Shown here in pieces: positions 22,118 through 30,877 of a DNA stretch of 37,471 nucleotides. Both the position numbers and the translations under genes were made by a program. Under the pieces are notes generated by a model, which did no database searches, was not told the origin of the DNA, and was given only the letters and a program-made list of their open reading frames with translations. The DNA lies in NCBI GenBank assembly GCA_003454835.1, contig DMTA01000431.1, positions 295-37,765 on the forward strand. The letters run 5' to 3'. Each line of letters opens with the position of its first letter. The first letter of the stretch is position 1. The stretch comes from Achromobacter sp. Its GTDB lineage: Bacteria > Pseudomonadota > Gammaproteobacteria > Burkholderiales > Burkholderiaceae_B.

Positions 22118-22894
22118 ATGATGCCGTATTTCGAACAGTCGCCGAGGTCGGGGCAGTATTACCCGCGTATCTTCCATGACGCCCGCCACGCGCTGCGGGC
22201 CAAGGCTGCATCCGCCGCCGAGCCCAGTCCCGCTCCCCCCCGCGCGAGGGCTTACATCGTTGACGAGGACGAATCGTCGGCGTGGGCGGTCCGCCGGATT
22301 CTTGCGGATTTTTCCATCGATGTCGTGCAAAGCCGCACAGTCGGCGAATTCCTGTCCATCTATTCGGCGGGCGAGTGCGATTGCCTGATCATGGATTTTG
22401 GGAATTCGGCTGCCGAAACCGCCTTGCAGCGCGACTTGATCCAGGCGAACGTCGCTTTGCCAACCATCTTCATCAAGGCCGAACCCGAATTTGGCGATGC
22501 GGTTGAAGCTCTGCGACGCGGCGCGGTCGATTTCTTTTCCAAGCCTTTGAACTCCAGCCGGCTCTGCCAAGCCGTTCATCATGCGTTGCGCCTGAGCCGG
22601 CGGGCGCATCTCAATCGGGTTCGTGCAGACCAAGAGGAAGCGCGCAAAGCGATGCTCACGCCGCGCGAATTGGTGATCGTTCAGGATGTTATCGCCGGCA
22701 ATTCCAGCAAGGAGATCGCAGCGCATCTCCATATATCGGTCCGAACCGTGGACAACCACAAGGCGCGCATTTACTCGAAGTTGAACATCAACTCCTCGCT
22801 CGCCTTGGCCCGCCTTTTCATCGGTCTGATAAAGCCCGCCAGCGACGGGCAGTTCACTGAGGCGGGTGCCGGTTTTATGCCTGCAAAGAGGTAG
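22118..22894 (+). CDS. FixJ/LuxR-family response regulator with degenerate receiver domain
   Basis: A 258-aa protein if ATG 22118 is used; no clear ribosome-binding site decides the start. The receiver domain begins at RARAYIVDEDESSAW (acidic pocket) with the putative phospho-acceptor in DCLIMDFGNS. The conserved Lys is in DFFSKPL. Two departures are notable: the Thr/Ser after strand 4 is Lys (IFIKAEPE), and the usual MP-G-sG after the Asp is replaced by FGNSAAE. The C-terminal LuxR helix-turn-helix is standard (LTPRELVIVQDVIAGNSSKE, TVDNHKARIYSKLNI). No histidine kinase is adjacent. It is the first host gene after the tail cluster. Confidence 0.85.
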   Translation: MMPYFEQSPRSGQYYPRIFHDARHALRAKAASAAEPSPAPPRARAYIVDEDESSAWAVRRILADFSIDVVQSRTVGEFLSIYSAGECDCLIMDFGNSAAETALQRDLIQANVALPTIFIKAEPEFGDAVEALRRGAVDFFSKPLNSSRLCQAVHHALRLSRRAHLNRVRADQEEARKAMLTPRELVIVQDVIAGNSSKEIAAHLHISVRTVDNHKARIYSKLNINSSLALARLFIGLIKPASDGQFTEAGAGFMPAKR

Positions 22895-23143
22895 TTTTGC
22901 TCTGCATTCTGGTCTGTTGATCTTGAAATAATGTGACGCCCAGTTTCCAGTTCGTCGCTGCTGAACGTGGCCTGCAGCCTTGCGCGACTCCGTGATGTAA
23001 ATGCGAAGACGCAAAGCGGAGCATCAAGTCTGAACGAATGGCACAAGGTGATTGGGTATCGCAGGGCAAGCGCCGCCGCGCTCGGCCTGTCGAGAGACGT
23101 GTAACGCGCACAGCGCATCGTTGATTAGGACACAAGGACTGTT
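22895..23143. other. Intergenic region, nothing recognised
   Basis: No gene or clear structured element is visible in these 249 bp. AAGGA near the right end serves the next gene. Confidence 0.4.
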
Positions 23144-24250
23144 ATGAATAAAAAGATAATCTCCCGATTCGCGTGCTTGGGAGCCGCTGTTGGACTGATC
23201 GCAGTCACGCCGGGCCAAGCCATCGCTGCCGAAGACTACAAACCGCCCGTCGGAAAAATCACTCAGCGTGCCGCGCCTGCCAAAGGTGCACCGTCATCCG
23301 GCACGAACGTCCCGGCAGCGTCCGCGGCGTCCACCAGCGGTCAAGACACCCCCCGCGCCCGCGCCGCTGCCGCAGTGCCGGACAGGGGCCTCTCCATTAC
23401 CTCGGGCGCTACCCTCAATTCCCAACTGATCCGTGTGCGCACGTCGGGCGGCACCGGGGCGTTGAACTTCCGGCTGCTCGACCCCAGCGGCAAACCCGCC
23501 GAACTGCCGGCCGGCCTGGTGTTCGGATCCGACGGTTCGCTGACTGGCGCCGCTCCCTCTGTCGCCAGCCCCAAGACGTTGACGTATCTCATCCAGGTCG
23601 AAGACAGCGGCGGCGGCAAGGCCAGCCGGACCGTGCAACTGACCATCAATCCGCCCTTGAACGTCGAGGGAGGCTCCATTCAAGCGACGGCGGGCGGACG
23701 CATCAAGAGTCCCGTCAAGTTCATCAACGTCAGCGGCGGCACGGGCAACTACGCCGTTTCCTATTCCAACCCCGATGGCAGCGCCATGCGCATGCCGTCC
23801 GGCCTGGTGCTCGATGGCAGCGGCCGCGTCAGCGGCGCGGTGCCCAAGTCCCTGGAAAAAATGGCAGGGCTTACGGCCACCATCAGCGATGAGGGCGGCG
23901 CCCGAGTTTCCATCCCGGTCGAGTTCAACCTGGCGCCGGCGCTGGAAGTCTCCACCCTTCCGATCGAACTCACGGCGGGCGCCACGATGCCGTCGGCGCT
24001 GCCGGTCGTGAACGCCACGGGCGGAAGCGGCGCGGTGCGCTACACGCTGTTCGACAAGGACGGCACGACGCCCGCCCGGCTTCCGGAAGGCCTGAAGTTC
24101 GACGAGGCCACAGGCACGTTGCGCGGCCTGGTGCCGCCGACGCCGCAAGAAGGCCGATACGTGGTGGTAGCCCAGGACGCCGGCGGCGGCGAGGCCAGCG
24201 CCCGCTTCGAATGGAAGATCAATCCCCAGCTTCAGATTTCGTTCGAATAA
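23144..24250 (+). CDS. Secreted protein with three Ig-like (He_PIG-type) repeats
   Basis: A 368-aa exported protein. Residues 1-29 are a Sec signal peptide (basic MNKK, hydrophobic core, cleavage after AIAA). A Pro/Ala/Ser-rich linker follows (to about residue 80). Three ~90-residue repeats then share the same plan: a beta start, a GGTG/GGSG turn, 'LP-GL-F/LD-GSL/RG' (LPAGLVFGSDGSLTG, MPSGLVLDGSGRVSG, LPEGLKFDEATGTLRG), and 'V/ISDEGG' with 'INP' closings. This matches the putative-Ig or cadherin-like repeats that frequently mediate surface adhesion. No anchor or sorting signal is visible, so the protein is probably periplasmic or released. AAGGA lies upstream of the ATG and a strong terminator follows. 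Confidence 0.75.
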   Translation: MNKKIISRFACLGAAVGLIAVTPGQAIAAEDYKPPVGKITQRAAPAKGAPSSGTNVPAASAASTSGQDTPRARAAAAVPDRGLSITSGATLNSQLIRVRTSGGTGALNFRLLDPSGKPAELPAGLVFGSDGSLTGAAPSVASPKTLTYLIQVEDSGGGKASRTVQLTINPPLNVEGGSIQATAGGRIKSPVKFINVSGGTGNYAVSYSNPDGSAMRMPSGLVLDGSGRVSGAVPKSLEKMAGLTATISDEGGARVSIPVEFNLAPALEVSTLPIELTAGATMPSALPVVNATGGSGAVRYTLFDKDGTTPARLPEGLKFDEATGTLRGLVPPTPQEGRYVVVAQDAGGGEASARFEWKINPQLQISFE

Positions 24251-24269
24251 CCTGGATTTACCCGCAAGA

Positions 24270-24315
24270 CGCCCGCCTTCTGCATTTCGCATGCAGAAGG
24301 CGGGCGCTTTTTTTT
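24270..24315 (+). terminator. Strong terminator after the Ig-repeat protein
   Basis: A perfect 15-bp stem (24270-24284 with 24292-24306, core GCCCGCCTTCTGCA) has a 7-nt loop and is followed by eight T residues. Confidence 0.95.
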
Positions 24316-24544
24316 GCGCGTTGCCCTTGCAACTCTGTTACAAGCCCCACCGCATGTCTGGCCATGCGGTCCAACCTTCGCACCCTACGGCGCTAACGCT
24401 AGCCGCCGACGCCTCCCCATCAGCCGCCAGCGCCTCCCCAGTAAGCCGGTCGATTCAGTACGTAACATATCTTTCCGGCTGGATGCCATTCGGAATTGAC
24501 GATGGCGATATGCTTACTTTCTCACTCGTATCTACGGGAAAGCC

Positions 24545-26068
24545 ATGAGCGCATCGATTGAAGAACAGACTGCGGCTTTCAAGCCCGACGCCCGAATTTC
24601 GACCGGAAACACCGGCATTGACGACATTCTTGGCGGCGGCTTGGACCCCAACAAAATGTATCTGTGCGAGGGTCGGCCAGGCACGGGCAAGACCACGATG
24701 GGAATGCAATTCCTGCTGGAAGGCGTCCGGCAGGGCGAGCGCGCGCTTTATGTCGCGCTATCCGAAAGCCCGGCCGAACTCAGCCTGGTCGCCCACCGTC
24801 ACGGGTGGTCGTTGGACGGCGTCGAAATCCTTGAGCTGGTGTCCGAAGACGTTTTGGACCCCGAGCGGGAACTGACTGTCCTGCATCCCGCCGAGATGGA
24901 GTTGAGCGAGACCACGCGCCTGATCCTGGACAAGGTCGAATCGCTCGATCCCGCCCGGGTCGTCATTGATAGCCTGTCGGAACTGCGCCTGCTGGCACAG
25001 GGCTCGTTGCGTTATCGCCGTCAGATCCTGGCGATGAAGCACTTTTTCGCCAGTCGCCGGTGCACGGTGATCCTGCTTGACGACCAGGCGGGCAAACAGG
25101 ACGACCTTCAGTTGCACTCCATCTCGCATGGCGTCATCGCACTTGAGCAATTGGCGGTCGACTATGGCGCGCAGCGGCGGCGGATGCGCATTTTGAAAAT
25201 GCGCGGCATGGATTTTCGCGGCGGTTACCACGACTTCACGATCCGAAAGGGTGGGCTGGAGGTCTATCCGCGGCTCGTCGCGGCCGAGCATCACAAAGAT
25301 TTCGCCCCGACGCCCACGCCCAGCGGCAATGCCGAACTGGACAGCCTGTTGGGCGGAGGGCTGGATCGCGGGACGAATGTTCTGCTGATTGGTGCGGCTG
25401 GCGTGGGTAAGTCTTCGCTTGCGTCGACGTACGCGCTGTCGGCAACGCAGCGCGGCGAGCACGCGGCCATCTTCGCGTTCGACGAATCCCGGGCGACGTT
25501 TTTCGCGCGTGTCCGGGCGCTGGGGATGCCGATGGAAGCCGCGCTCGAAGCGGGGCTATTGACCTTCAAGCAAATCGATCCCGCGGAGATGGCCCCTGGC
25601 GAGTTCACGGCGATGGTTCGCCGCGCCGTCGAGGAGGACGGCGCGCGCGTGGTGGTGTTCGACAGCCTGAACGGCTACCTGAACGCCATGCCCGACGGCC
25701 GCTTTCTGATTCTGCAGATGCACGAGCTGCTGAGCTATCTTGGACAGCAGGGCGTGACGACGGTGATGATCCTGGCGCAGCATGGGTTGGTGGGGCCGAT
25801 GGAAACGCCCATGGATATCAGCTATCTCAGCGACACGGTGATCATGCTGCGGTACTTCGAGTTTGAAGGACGCGTCCGGCGCGCCATCTCCGTCGTCAAG
25901 AAGCGCAGCGGCGCGCATGAACATGCCATCCGCGAGTTCAGCATGTCAGGTGAAGGGCTGGTCGTTGGCCCGCCGTTGACGTCCTTTCACGGCATATTCT
26001 CGGGAACGCCCCAATACACGGGCGATGATTTGCGCCTTCTGCTGAACAATCCCGATGCGCCGACCTGA
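24545..26068 (+). CDS. KaiC-like two-domain ATPase
   Basis: A 507-aa KaiC-family protein with tandem RecA-like domains. Walker A motifs are GRPGTGKTT (residues 43-51) and GAAGVGKSS (283-291). Each is preceded by the KaiC signature (TGNTGIDDILGGGL and SGNAELDSLLGGGL), and Walker B-like strands are ARVVIDSLSE and ARVVVFDSLNG. The second domain keeps the KaiC C-terminal pattern (VIMLRYFEFEGRVRRAISVV, HAIREFSMSGEGL). At the place of the cyanobacterial autophosphorylation pair S431/T432 this protein has Ser426-Tyr427 (DISYLSDT). Clock function is not implied; non-cyanobacterial KaiC homologues with kinases are tied to stress signalling. It overlaps the kinase gene by 14 bp. GGGAAAG precedes the ATG. 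Confidence 0.93.
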   Translation: MSASIEEQTAAFKPDARISTGNTGIDDILGGGLDPNKMYLCEGRPGTGKTTMGMQFLLEGVRQGERALYVALSESPAELSLVAHRHGWSLDGVEILELVSEDVLDPERELTVLHPAEMELSETTRLILDKVESLDPARVVIDSLSELRLLAQGSLRYRRQILAMKHFFASRRCTVILLDDQAGKQDDLQLHSISHGVIALEQLAVDYGAQRRRMRILKMRGMDFRGGYHDFTIRKGGLEVYPRLVAAEHHKDFAPTPTPSGNAELDSLLGGGLDRGTNVLLIGAAGVGKSSLASTYALSATQRGEHAAIFAFDESRATFFARVRALGMPMEAALEAGLLTFKQIDPAEMAPGEFTAMVRRAVEEDGARVVVFDSLNGYLNAMPDGRFLILQMHELLSYLGQQGVTTVMILAQHGLVGPMETPMDISYLSDTVIMLRYFEFEGRVRRAISVVKKRSGAHEHAIREFSMSGEGLVVGPPLTSFHGIFSGTPQYTGDDLRLLLNNPDAPT

Positions 26069-27743
26069 GGGTAACGAAGCGCGCGTGCTTGTCTACGCAC
26101 CGATCGGCCGCGATGGGGACGCCGGAGCGCGGCTGCTGCAGCGCGCGGGTTTCGATACATTCGTCTGTCGGGATGTCGAGGACCTGCTGGCGCAGGTGGA
26201 AGCGGGCGCCCTGACCGTCTGCATGACCGAGGAAGGCCTGTTCGGCAAGAACCTGGAACAGGTGTCCGAGTGGTTGCAGGCGCAACCCGCGTGGTCCGGG
26301 CTGCCCTTTGTCGTGTTGACCGGCAAAACGCAGACCGGTCCCATCGTGCGGTGGCGCGAGCGAATGACGGAATTGCTCGGCAACGTGTCTCTGCTGGAGC
26401 GGCCGGTTCAGAGCCTTGCATTGACCACCATGGTCCAGACGGCGGCGCGGGCCCGGACGCGGCAGTATGAAATCCGCTCGCTGCTTGAAGCCGAGAAACA
26501 AGCCGGTCAGGCGCTTGAGTCGATCGTGGCAAGCCGGACGCGCGAACTGGAATTGGCCAATGCCGAGCTGCAGCAGCAGATGCGGGAACGCGGCAGGATC
26601 GAGGAGTCGCTGCGCCAAGCCCAGAAACTTGAAGCGCTTGGTCAGCTTACCGGCGGCGTGGCCCACGATTTCAATAACCTGCTGATGGTCATCTCTGGCG
26701 GGCTGCAAATGCTGCAGCGTCCCATCGACGACGCGCGGCGGACCCGATTGTATGGCTCGATGCGGCAGGCGGTGGACCGGGGCGCGTCGTTGTCGCGCCA
26801 ATTGCTGACGTTCGCGCGCCGCCAGGCCTTGCGTCCGGAAGTCCTGAACCTGAATACGGTCATTCGGAACATGCTCGAGATGCTCGAGCGCAGCCTGCGC
26901 GGCGACATTGTCATTGCGTTGGCGCTGGATGACGATCTCTGGCTGGTCGAAGTGGACCCTGGCGAGTTGGAACTCGTCATCCTGAATCTGGCCGTCAATG
27001 CGCGTGATGCCATGCCGGACGGCGGCGTGATTGAGATCCGGACCGAGAACGTGGTCCCATCCGGAAAAGGTGAATTGACCGTCGGCCACATCGCATTGCG
27101 GGTGTCAGATACCGGAATCGGCATGAGCCCGGCGGTGGCCGAACGCGTGTTTGAACCGTTTTTCACGACCAAGGACGTTGGCAAGGGATCTGGGCTGGGA
27201 CTGGCGCAAGCCTACGGCTTTGCCAAACAGTCTGGAGGCGCCATCGAGCTTTCCACGGAAATGGACGTCGGCACGACGGTTTCGGTCTGTCTGCCGCGGT
27301 CGAAGCGGCGGCTGGCTGCGCAGGGCCGGTCGGGTGGGGCCGGCGCTGTGCAGGAGCAGCCGGCGGCACTGAACGTGCTGCTGGTGGAAGACGATGCTGA
27401 AGTGGCGACCCTGACCGCCAGCATGCTGGAAGAGCTGGGTTACGTCGTGACGCCCGCCGCCAGTGCCGCCGAAGCCTTGGACGTCTTGAATAACGGCGCC
27501 GCGATCGATGTGATGCTCACGGACGCCATGATGCCAGGCGGCAAAAGCGGCATTCAACTGGCGCGCGAAGTACGCGCCCAACGGCCCGATCTGCCGGTTG
27601 CCCTGATGACCGGCTTTCTGGGCGAGGAAGTGAAAAGGGCGGGGCAAGAGGGTATTCCGCTATTGTCCAAGCCTTATCGGCTGGAGCAGTTGGCGGGGCT
27701 GTTGCTGCGCCTGACGGGAAGGCGAGCTGCCGGGCGGCCATAA
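26055..27743 (+). CDS. Hybrid histidine kinase partner of the KaiC-like protein
   Basis: A 562-aa cytosolic kinase with no transmembrane helix. Residues ~10-125 look like a receiver-type fold without a clear Asp. A coiled coil follows (residues ~135-190, ASRTRELELANAELQQQMRE). HisKA has its phospho-acceptor at His204 (GGVAHDFNNLL). The HATPase domain has NLAVNARDAMPDGG, SDTGIGM and GSGLGLAQAYGF boxes. The C-terminal receiver domain has Asp490 (MLTDAMMP) and Lys in LSKPYRL. The start overlaps the KaiC gene stop, so the two are translationally coupled and likely form one signalling unit. No ribosome-binding site is visible, in keeping with coupling. Confidence 0.92.
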   Translation: MRRPEGNEARVLVYAPIGRDGDAGARLLQRAGFDTFVCRDVEDLLAQVEAGALTVCMTEEGLFGKNLEQVSEWLQAQPAWSGLPFVVLTGKTQTGPIVRWRERMTELLGNVSLLERPVQSLALTTMVQTAARARTRQYEIRSLLEAEKQAGQALESIVASRTRELELANAELQQQMRERGRIEESLRQAQKLEALGQLTGGVAHDFNNLLMVISGGLQMLQRPIDDARRTRLYGSMRQAVDRGASLSRQLLTFARRQALRPEVLNLNTVIRNMLEMLERSLRGDIVIALALDDDLWLVEVDPGELELVILNLAVNARDAMPDGGVIEIRTENVVPSGKGELTVGHIALRVSDTGIGMSPAVAERVFEPFFTTKDVGKGSGLGLAQAYGFAKQSGGAIELSTEMDVGTTVSVCLPRSKRRLAAQGRSGGAGAVQEQPAALNVLLVEDDAEVATLTASMLEELGYVVTPAASAAEALDVLNNGAAIDVMLTDAMMPGGKSGIQLAREVRAQRPDLPVALMTGFLGEEVKRAGQEGIPLLSKPYRLEQLAGLLLRLTGRRAAGRP

Positions 27744-27822
27744 GCGTTAGCGCAGCTGGAATGGCGACCGCGCAGCCCGGAATGCAATTTGCTGACGGGG
27801 GGGGCAAGCCCAAGGAGACGCC

Positions 27823-28215
27823 ATGATTTCAGAACGATTGCGCAGATTGCGCCGCATCGCGGCGTTTGCCGCTGAACGCTCGGGGGACTATGTAGAGCTG
27901 GTGGGCATCGAACTGTCCCTATACCGGGCCGCGCTGGTTGCCACGGTAATCAGCAGTGTGGCCCTCGTTTTCTGCGGGCTGGGCACATTGGGTTTCGTAT
28001 CGGTGGCCGCCATCGTGAGCTTTTGGGACACGGAGCATCGCAAACTTGCCGCGTGGCTCGTCGCCGGCGCGTGGCTGCTCATCACGCTCATTTCGCTCGC
28101 CATTTCGACACGTAGCGCGCCGAAGGGGTCGCCCTTTGCGGAGCTGAGCCATCAGGTGCGCCTCGATACCGCTGCGGCACGGAGCCATTATGCCCAAGAT
28201 GACCACACTCGCTGA
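27823..28215 (+). CDS. YqjE-like (phage holin family 3_6) membrane protein
   Basis: A 130-aa protein with an amphipathic N-terminus (residues ~1-35) and two transmembrane helices: ALVATVISSVALVFCGLGTL and LAAWLVAGAWLLITLISLAI. The layout matches the Phage_holin_3_6/YqjE family, which despite its name is a host membrane protein often encoded with DUF883 and YqjK proteins in stress-induced operons. AGGAG is seven bases before the ATG. The next gene overlaps it by 26 bp, indicating one operon. Confidence 0.8.
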   Translation: MISERLRRLRRIAAFAAERSGDYVELVGIELSLYRAALVATVISSVALVFCGLGTLGFVSVAAIVSFWDTEHRKLAAWLVAGAWLLITLISLAISTRSAPKGSPFAELSHQVRLDTAAARSHYAQDDHTR

Positions 28216-28762
28216 CAAGGAAGCCCTACTGGCCAAGATGGAGCGCGACCGCCAGGCGCTCGCCGTTCCGATGGGGCGCAGCGCGCCGCGAAATACGGTC
28301 GGCGGGGCGTGGGCGCTTACGGCGGCGCTGGCCGCGGGGGCGACGCTGGGATGGCCGCGAATTTTGCGCCAGCCGCTGCGCGCGATGGCTGCGATGGCGA
28401 TGCGCGATCGCGTCAACGAGTTGATGGGCCGCATGCAGGTGCGGCGTGTCAGCAATCCGATGCCTGATCCCGACATGGCGAAATTGGAGAAGATGATCGA
28501 GGAGGTGCGCGCCGCGGCCGTGAGTTTGGCCGATGACGCGGAGATCGAGCGCCTGCGGGCGCAGTTGGACGATCAGGTGAGGCGGCTGCGGACGGCGCGC
28601 GCGTTGCAGGCCACGCAAACCTCGCGCGCGTTGCGGCCTTTGGATCCGTCACCTCCGTCGGGTCCGACGAGATCCTCAAGTCCGGCGCACCTGGCGCGGC
28701 CGGCGTCTCCCTCGGGCAGTCTGGAGGCACCTACCGGACGGGATGTGTCAGCTATTCCGTAG
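28190..28762 (+). CDS. Hypothetical protein downstream of the YqjE-like gene
   Basis: A 190-aa protein that I do not recognise. It has one moderately hydrophobic stretch (GGAWALTAALAAGATLGW) after a short charged N-terminus, a helical region with likely coiled coil (MAKLEKMIEEVRAAAVSLAD, EIERLRAQLDDQVRRLRTAR), and a Pro/Ser-rich disordered C-terminal tail. GGAG five bases upstream supports the ATG at 28190. By position it could be the YqjK-like third member of the operon, but similarity is not clear. Confidence 0.65.
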   Translation: MPKMTTLADKEALLAKMERDRQALAVPMGRSAPRNTVGGAWALTAALAAGATLGWPRILRQPLRAMAAMAMRDRVNELMGRMQVRRVSNPMPDPDMAKLEKMIEEVRAAAVSLADDAEIERLRAQLDDQVRRLRTARALQATQTSRALRPLDPSPPSGPTRSSSPAHLARPASPSGSLEAPTGRDVSAIP

Positions 28763-28803
28763 TTGGAGACGGTCGAGGCGGGCGCCAAGCCGCCTTGAAT
28801 CCG

Positions 28804-29274
28804 TCAACCCCGGCGTCGGCTGCGCGCCCGTTGACGATGCTGCTTGCGTGCGCGGGCCGTCAGCACGGAGGCCAAGGCAAGCAGCTTGTCTTCATCCAGG
28901 CGCTCGGCGTCGACCAGTTGCTCGTCAGCGCCTTTTACGGCGATCAGCAGCTCGTCCAGCTTCAGATGCAGTGCCTCGCTGTCCTTGTTCTGGCTCTGCT
29001 GAATCAGGAAAACCATCAGGAAGGTGATGATGGTGGTGCCGGTGTTGATGACCAACTGCCAGGTCTCGGAAAAGCCGAACACCGGACCCGAGGTTGCCCA
29101 CACCACGACTGCGATCAGCGCGATGCCGAAGGCGACGGGCGAACCCGCCCACTTGGTGACGAGTGTCGCGAAGCGGTCAAAAAAATGGGAGACCGGATTG
29201 CGTTTTCCGGTTTGCCCGCGCCGAGGTTGTGACCTGGACCTGGTTTGCCGCTTCGCTGCGTTCCTTTTCGGCAT
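28804..29274 (-). CDS. Low-affinity iron permease family protein
   Basis: A 156-aa membrane protein. A very basic N-terminus (residues 1-27) is followed by FDRFATLVTKWAGSPVAFGI and two transmembrane helices (ALIAVVVWATSGPVFGF, NTGTTIITFLMVFLIQQSQN). The ensuing KDSEALHLKLDELL motif is the hallmark of this small bacterial family, named after yeast Fet4. Whether the bacterial proteins move iron is unproven. GGAG lies five bases before the ATG at 29274. It converges with the YqjE-like operon. Confidence 0.85.
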   Translation of the reverse strand: MPKRNAAKRQTRSRSQPRRGQTGKRNPVSHFFDRFATLVTKWAGSPVAFGIALIAVVVWATSGPVFGFSETWQLVINTGTTIITFLMVFLIQQSQNKDSEALHLKLDELLIAVKGADEQLVDAERLDEDKLLALASVLTARARKQHRQRARSRRRG

Positions 29275-29391
29275 GGCGCTCCATCCCTACATGCACGGAC
29301 CTCTTGCACAGCAAACCGCGTGCCCGATGAACCGCGCCGCGGCTGGATCGGCGCGTGCTAGGCTTTCGGTGTTCCGGCCCATCAGGTTGCG

Positions 29392-30477
29392 ATGAAATCC
29401 CTGCTGCAATCCGAAAAATTCCTGCTGCTCGCTTGCGTGCTTGCGATCGCCGGTTTCGTGATCGACCCGCAATTGGAGGGGCTTGGCCAAGCCGTAAGCC
29501 TGGCGGAAACGGCCGTGCTGATCGCGGCGATTCTTGCCGCCTCATTGAGCGTTGCGCGCCACGCCGAACGCATCGCGCAGAGGCTGGGCGACCCGTATGG
29601 CAGCATGATCCTGACGTTGTCGGCGGTGCTGGTCGAAGTAATCGTGCTGGTGATCGTGTCGTCCAGGGCGGGCTCGCCGACGCTGGTCCGGGACAGCATC
29701 TATTCGGCGGTGATGCTGGATATCAACGGCATTCTAGGCGTGGCGGCGCTGATCGGCGGATTCAAGCACGGCGAGCAGGCGTACAACGATGATTCGGCGC
29801 GCACATATAGCGTGATGATCCTGACTGCCGTCACGGTGTCGATGATCATCCCCGAGTTCGTGCCGCAGCCCGGCTGGCGCGCCTACAGCGCCTTCACCGT
29901 GGTGTCGATGCTGCTGATGTACGGCGTGTTCGTGCGGATGCAGACAGGGCCTCACAGCTATTTCTTCAGCTACAGCTATCCCGAGAAAAAGACGCGCACG
30001 CCGGTGCCGCCGGGAGGCGGTCCCGGTTGGCGCCATTCGGCCGCCGTGATGGCGGTAGGCATCATTGCGGTGGGCGCGCTGGCCGAACTGATGTCGCATG
30101 CGCTGAACCGCAGTGTGGAAGGGATGGACGTCCCAATCGGGCTGATCGCGCTGGTGGTCGCGGGCATTTCGGCCGCGCCGGAGATGCTGACGGCGTTTCG
30201 GGCGGCGCTGGCCAACCGCATGCAATCGGTCGTCAATATCGCGCTGGGCGCGTCGTTGTCGACGGTCATCCTGACCGTGCCGGCGATGGAGGCGATGGCC
30301 CTCTTTACGGGGCAGCGGATCGACATGGCGATGACGCCACTGCAGACGCTGATGATGCTGGTGACGTTGATCGTCGCGGCCATTAACCTGAACGACGGAC
30401 AGACCAACGCGATCGAAGGCCTGACGCATTTCGTGCTGTTTGGCGCGTTCCTGATGCTGCTGACGTTGGGGCTATAG
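29392..30477 (+). CDS. Calcium/proton antiporter (ChaA-like, CaCA superfamily)
   Basis: A 361-aa integral membrane protein with about eleven hydrophobic segments. The two alpha repeats are visible: GDPYGSMILTLSAVLVEVIV with its conserved acidic residue, and VVAGISAAPEMLTAFRAALA with NRMQSVVNIALGASLSTVIL. The GDPYG motif is specific to the ChaA/CAX branch, which expels Ca2+ or Na+ in exchange for protons. A short cytosolic loop (EKKTRTPVPPGGGPGW) divides the halves. ATG 29392 follows a GCGATG context without a strong ribosome-binding site. Confidence 0.9.
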   Translation: MKSLLQSEKFLLLACVLAIAGFVIDPQLEGLGQAVSLAETAVLIAAILAASLSVARHAERIAQRLGDPYGSMILTLSAVLVEVIVLVIVSSRAGSPTLVRDSIYSAVMLDINGILGVAALIGGFKHGEQAYNDDSARTYSVMILTAVTVSMIIPEFVPQPGWRAYSAFTVVSMLLMYGVFVRMQTGPHSYFFSYSYPEKKTRTPVPPGGGPGWRHSAAVMAVGIIAVGALAELMSHALNRSVEGMDVPIGLIALVVAGISAAPEMLTAFRAALANRMQSVVNIALGASLSTVILTVPAMEAMALFTGQRIDMAMTPLQTLMMLVTLIVAAINLNDGQTNAIEGLTHFVLFGAFLMLLTLGL

Positions 30478-30484
30478 CGGCCTA

Positions 30485-30566
30485 CCCGCGTTCATGCGGG
30501 GCCAGAATCGATGAATTTATCGTCTGGATTCCCGTCGTAAATCCCCCGGAGCGCGAGCTCCAGGGG
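30485..30566. terminator. Hairpins between convergent chaA-like and hdeA-like genes
   Basis: Three stems occur in succession: CCCGC/GCGGG (30485-30500), CCAGA..CGAT/ATCG-TCTGG (30502-30527), and CCCC-GGAGC with GCTCC-A-GGGG closed by a GCGA tetraloop (30544-30566). No U-tract is present; they may act in both directions or protect transcript ends. Confidence 0.5.
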
Positions 30567-30577
30567 CGCGCGAGCAA

Positions 30578-30877
30578 TTATTTCTTCAGACCCGCCAGAG
30601 CGTCGCGCAGCATCTGTTTGGGATTTTCGTTGCACTGCTTGACCAGCATTGGCGTGCGGGTGCTGATGCCTTCGACGTCGACCACGGCTTCTTCGGGCTT
30701 GCCCTTGTTGTTAAGCGCTTCTGCATAGCTGACGACGACGGGGCGATAGGTCTCTTGGACGCCAAGGAAATCCTGGCATTGCCATAGCGCGAGAGGCTTT
30801 TTCGCATCAGCTGCCTGGCCGGTGACCGCAAAGGTCATAGAGCCAATAAGACCAATCATCAGTAGGTGCTTCTTCAT
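30578..30877 (-). CDS. hdeA: HdeA-family acid-stress chaperone
   Basis: A 99-aa periplasmic protein. The signal peptide (residues 1-23, cleavage after QAA) precedes a mature part closely following HdeA: KPLALWQCQDFLGVQETY, SYAEALNNKGKPEEAVVDVE, GISTRTPMLVKQC. Cys34 and Cys82 would form the single conserved disulfide. HdeA unfolds below about pH 3 and binds denatured periplasmic proteins. AGGAG seven to eight bases upstream supports the ATG at 30877. The gene lies among other stress-related genes. Confidence 0.9.
   Translation of the reverse strand: MKKHLLMIGLIGSMTFAVTGQAADAKKPLALWQCQDFLGVQETYRPVVVSYAEALNNKGKPEEAVVDVEGISTRTPMLVKQCNENPKQMLRDALAGLKK

Noticed and set aside
24380..24450. Short repeated CGCCTCCCCA motif before the KaiC-like gene
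   Set aside because: Only two short copies are present in GC-rich intergenic DNA, with no link to a promoter or operator.
27823..28215. Phage holin for the tail cluster
   Set aside because: The family name contains 'phage holin', but the YqjE-like gene sits 6 kb past the cluster in a host operon, and a holin-like gene already exists at 20632.
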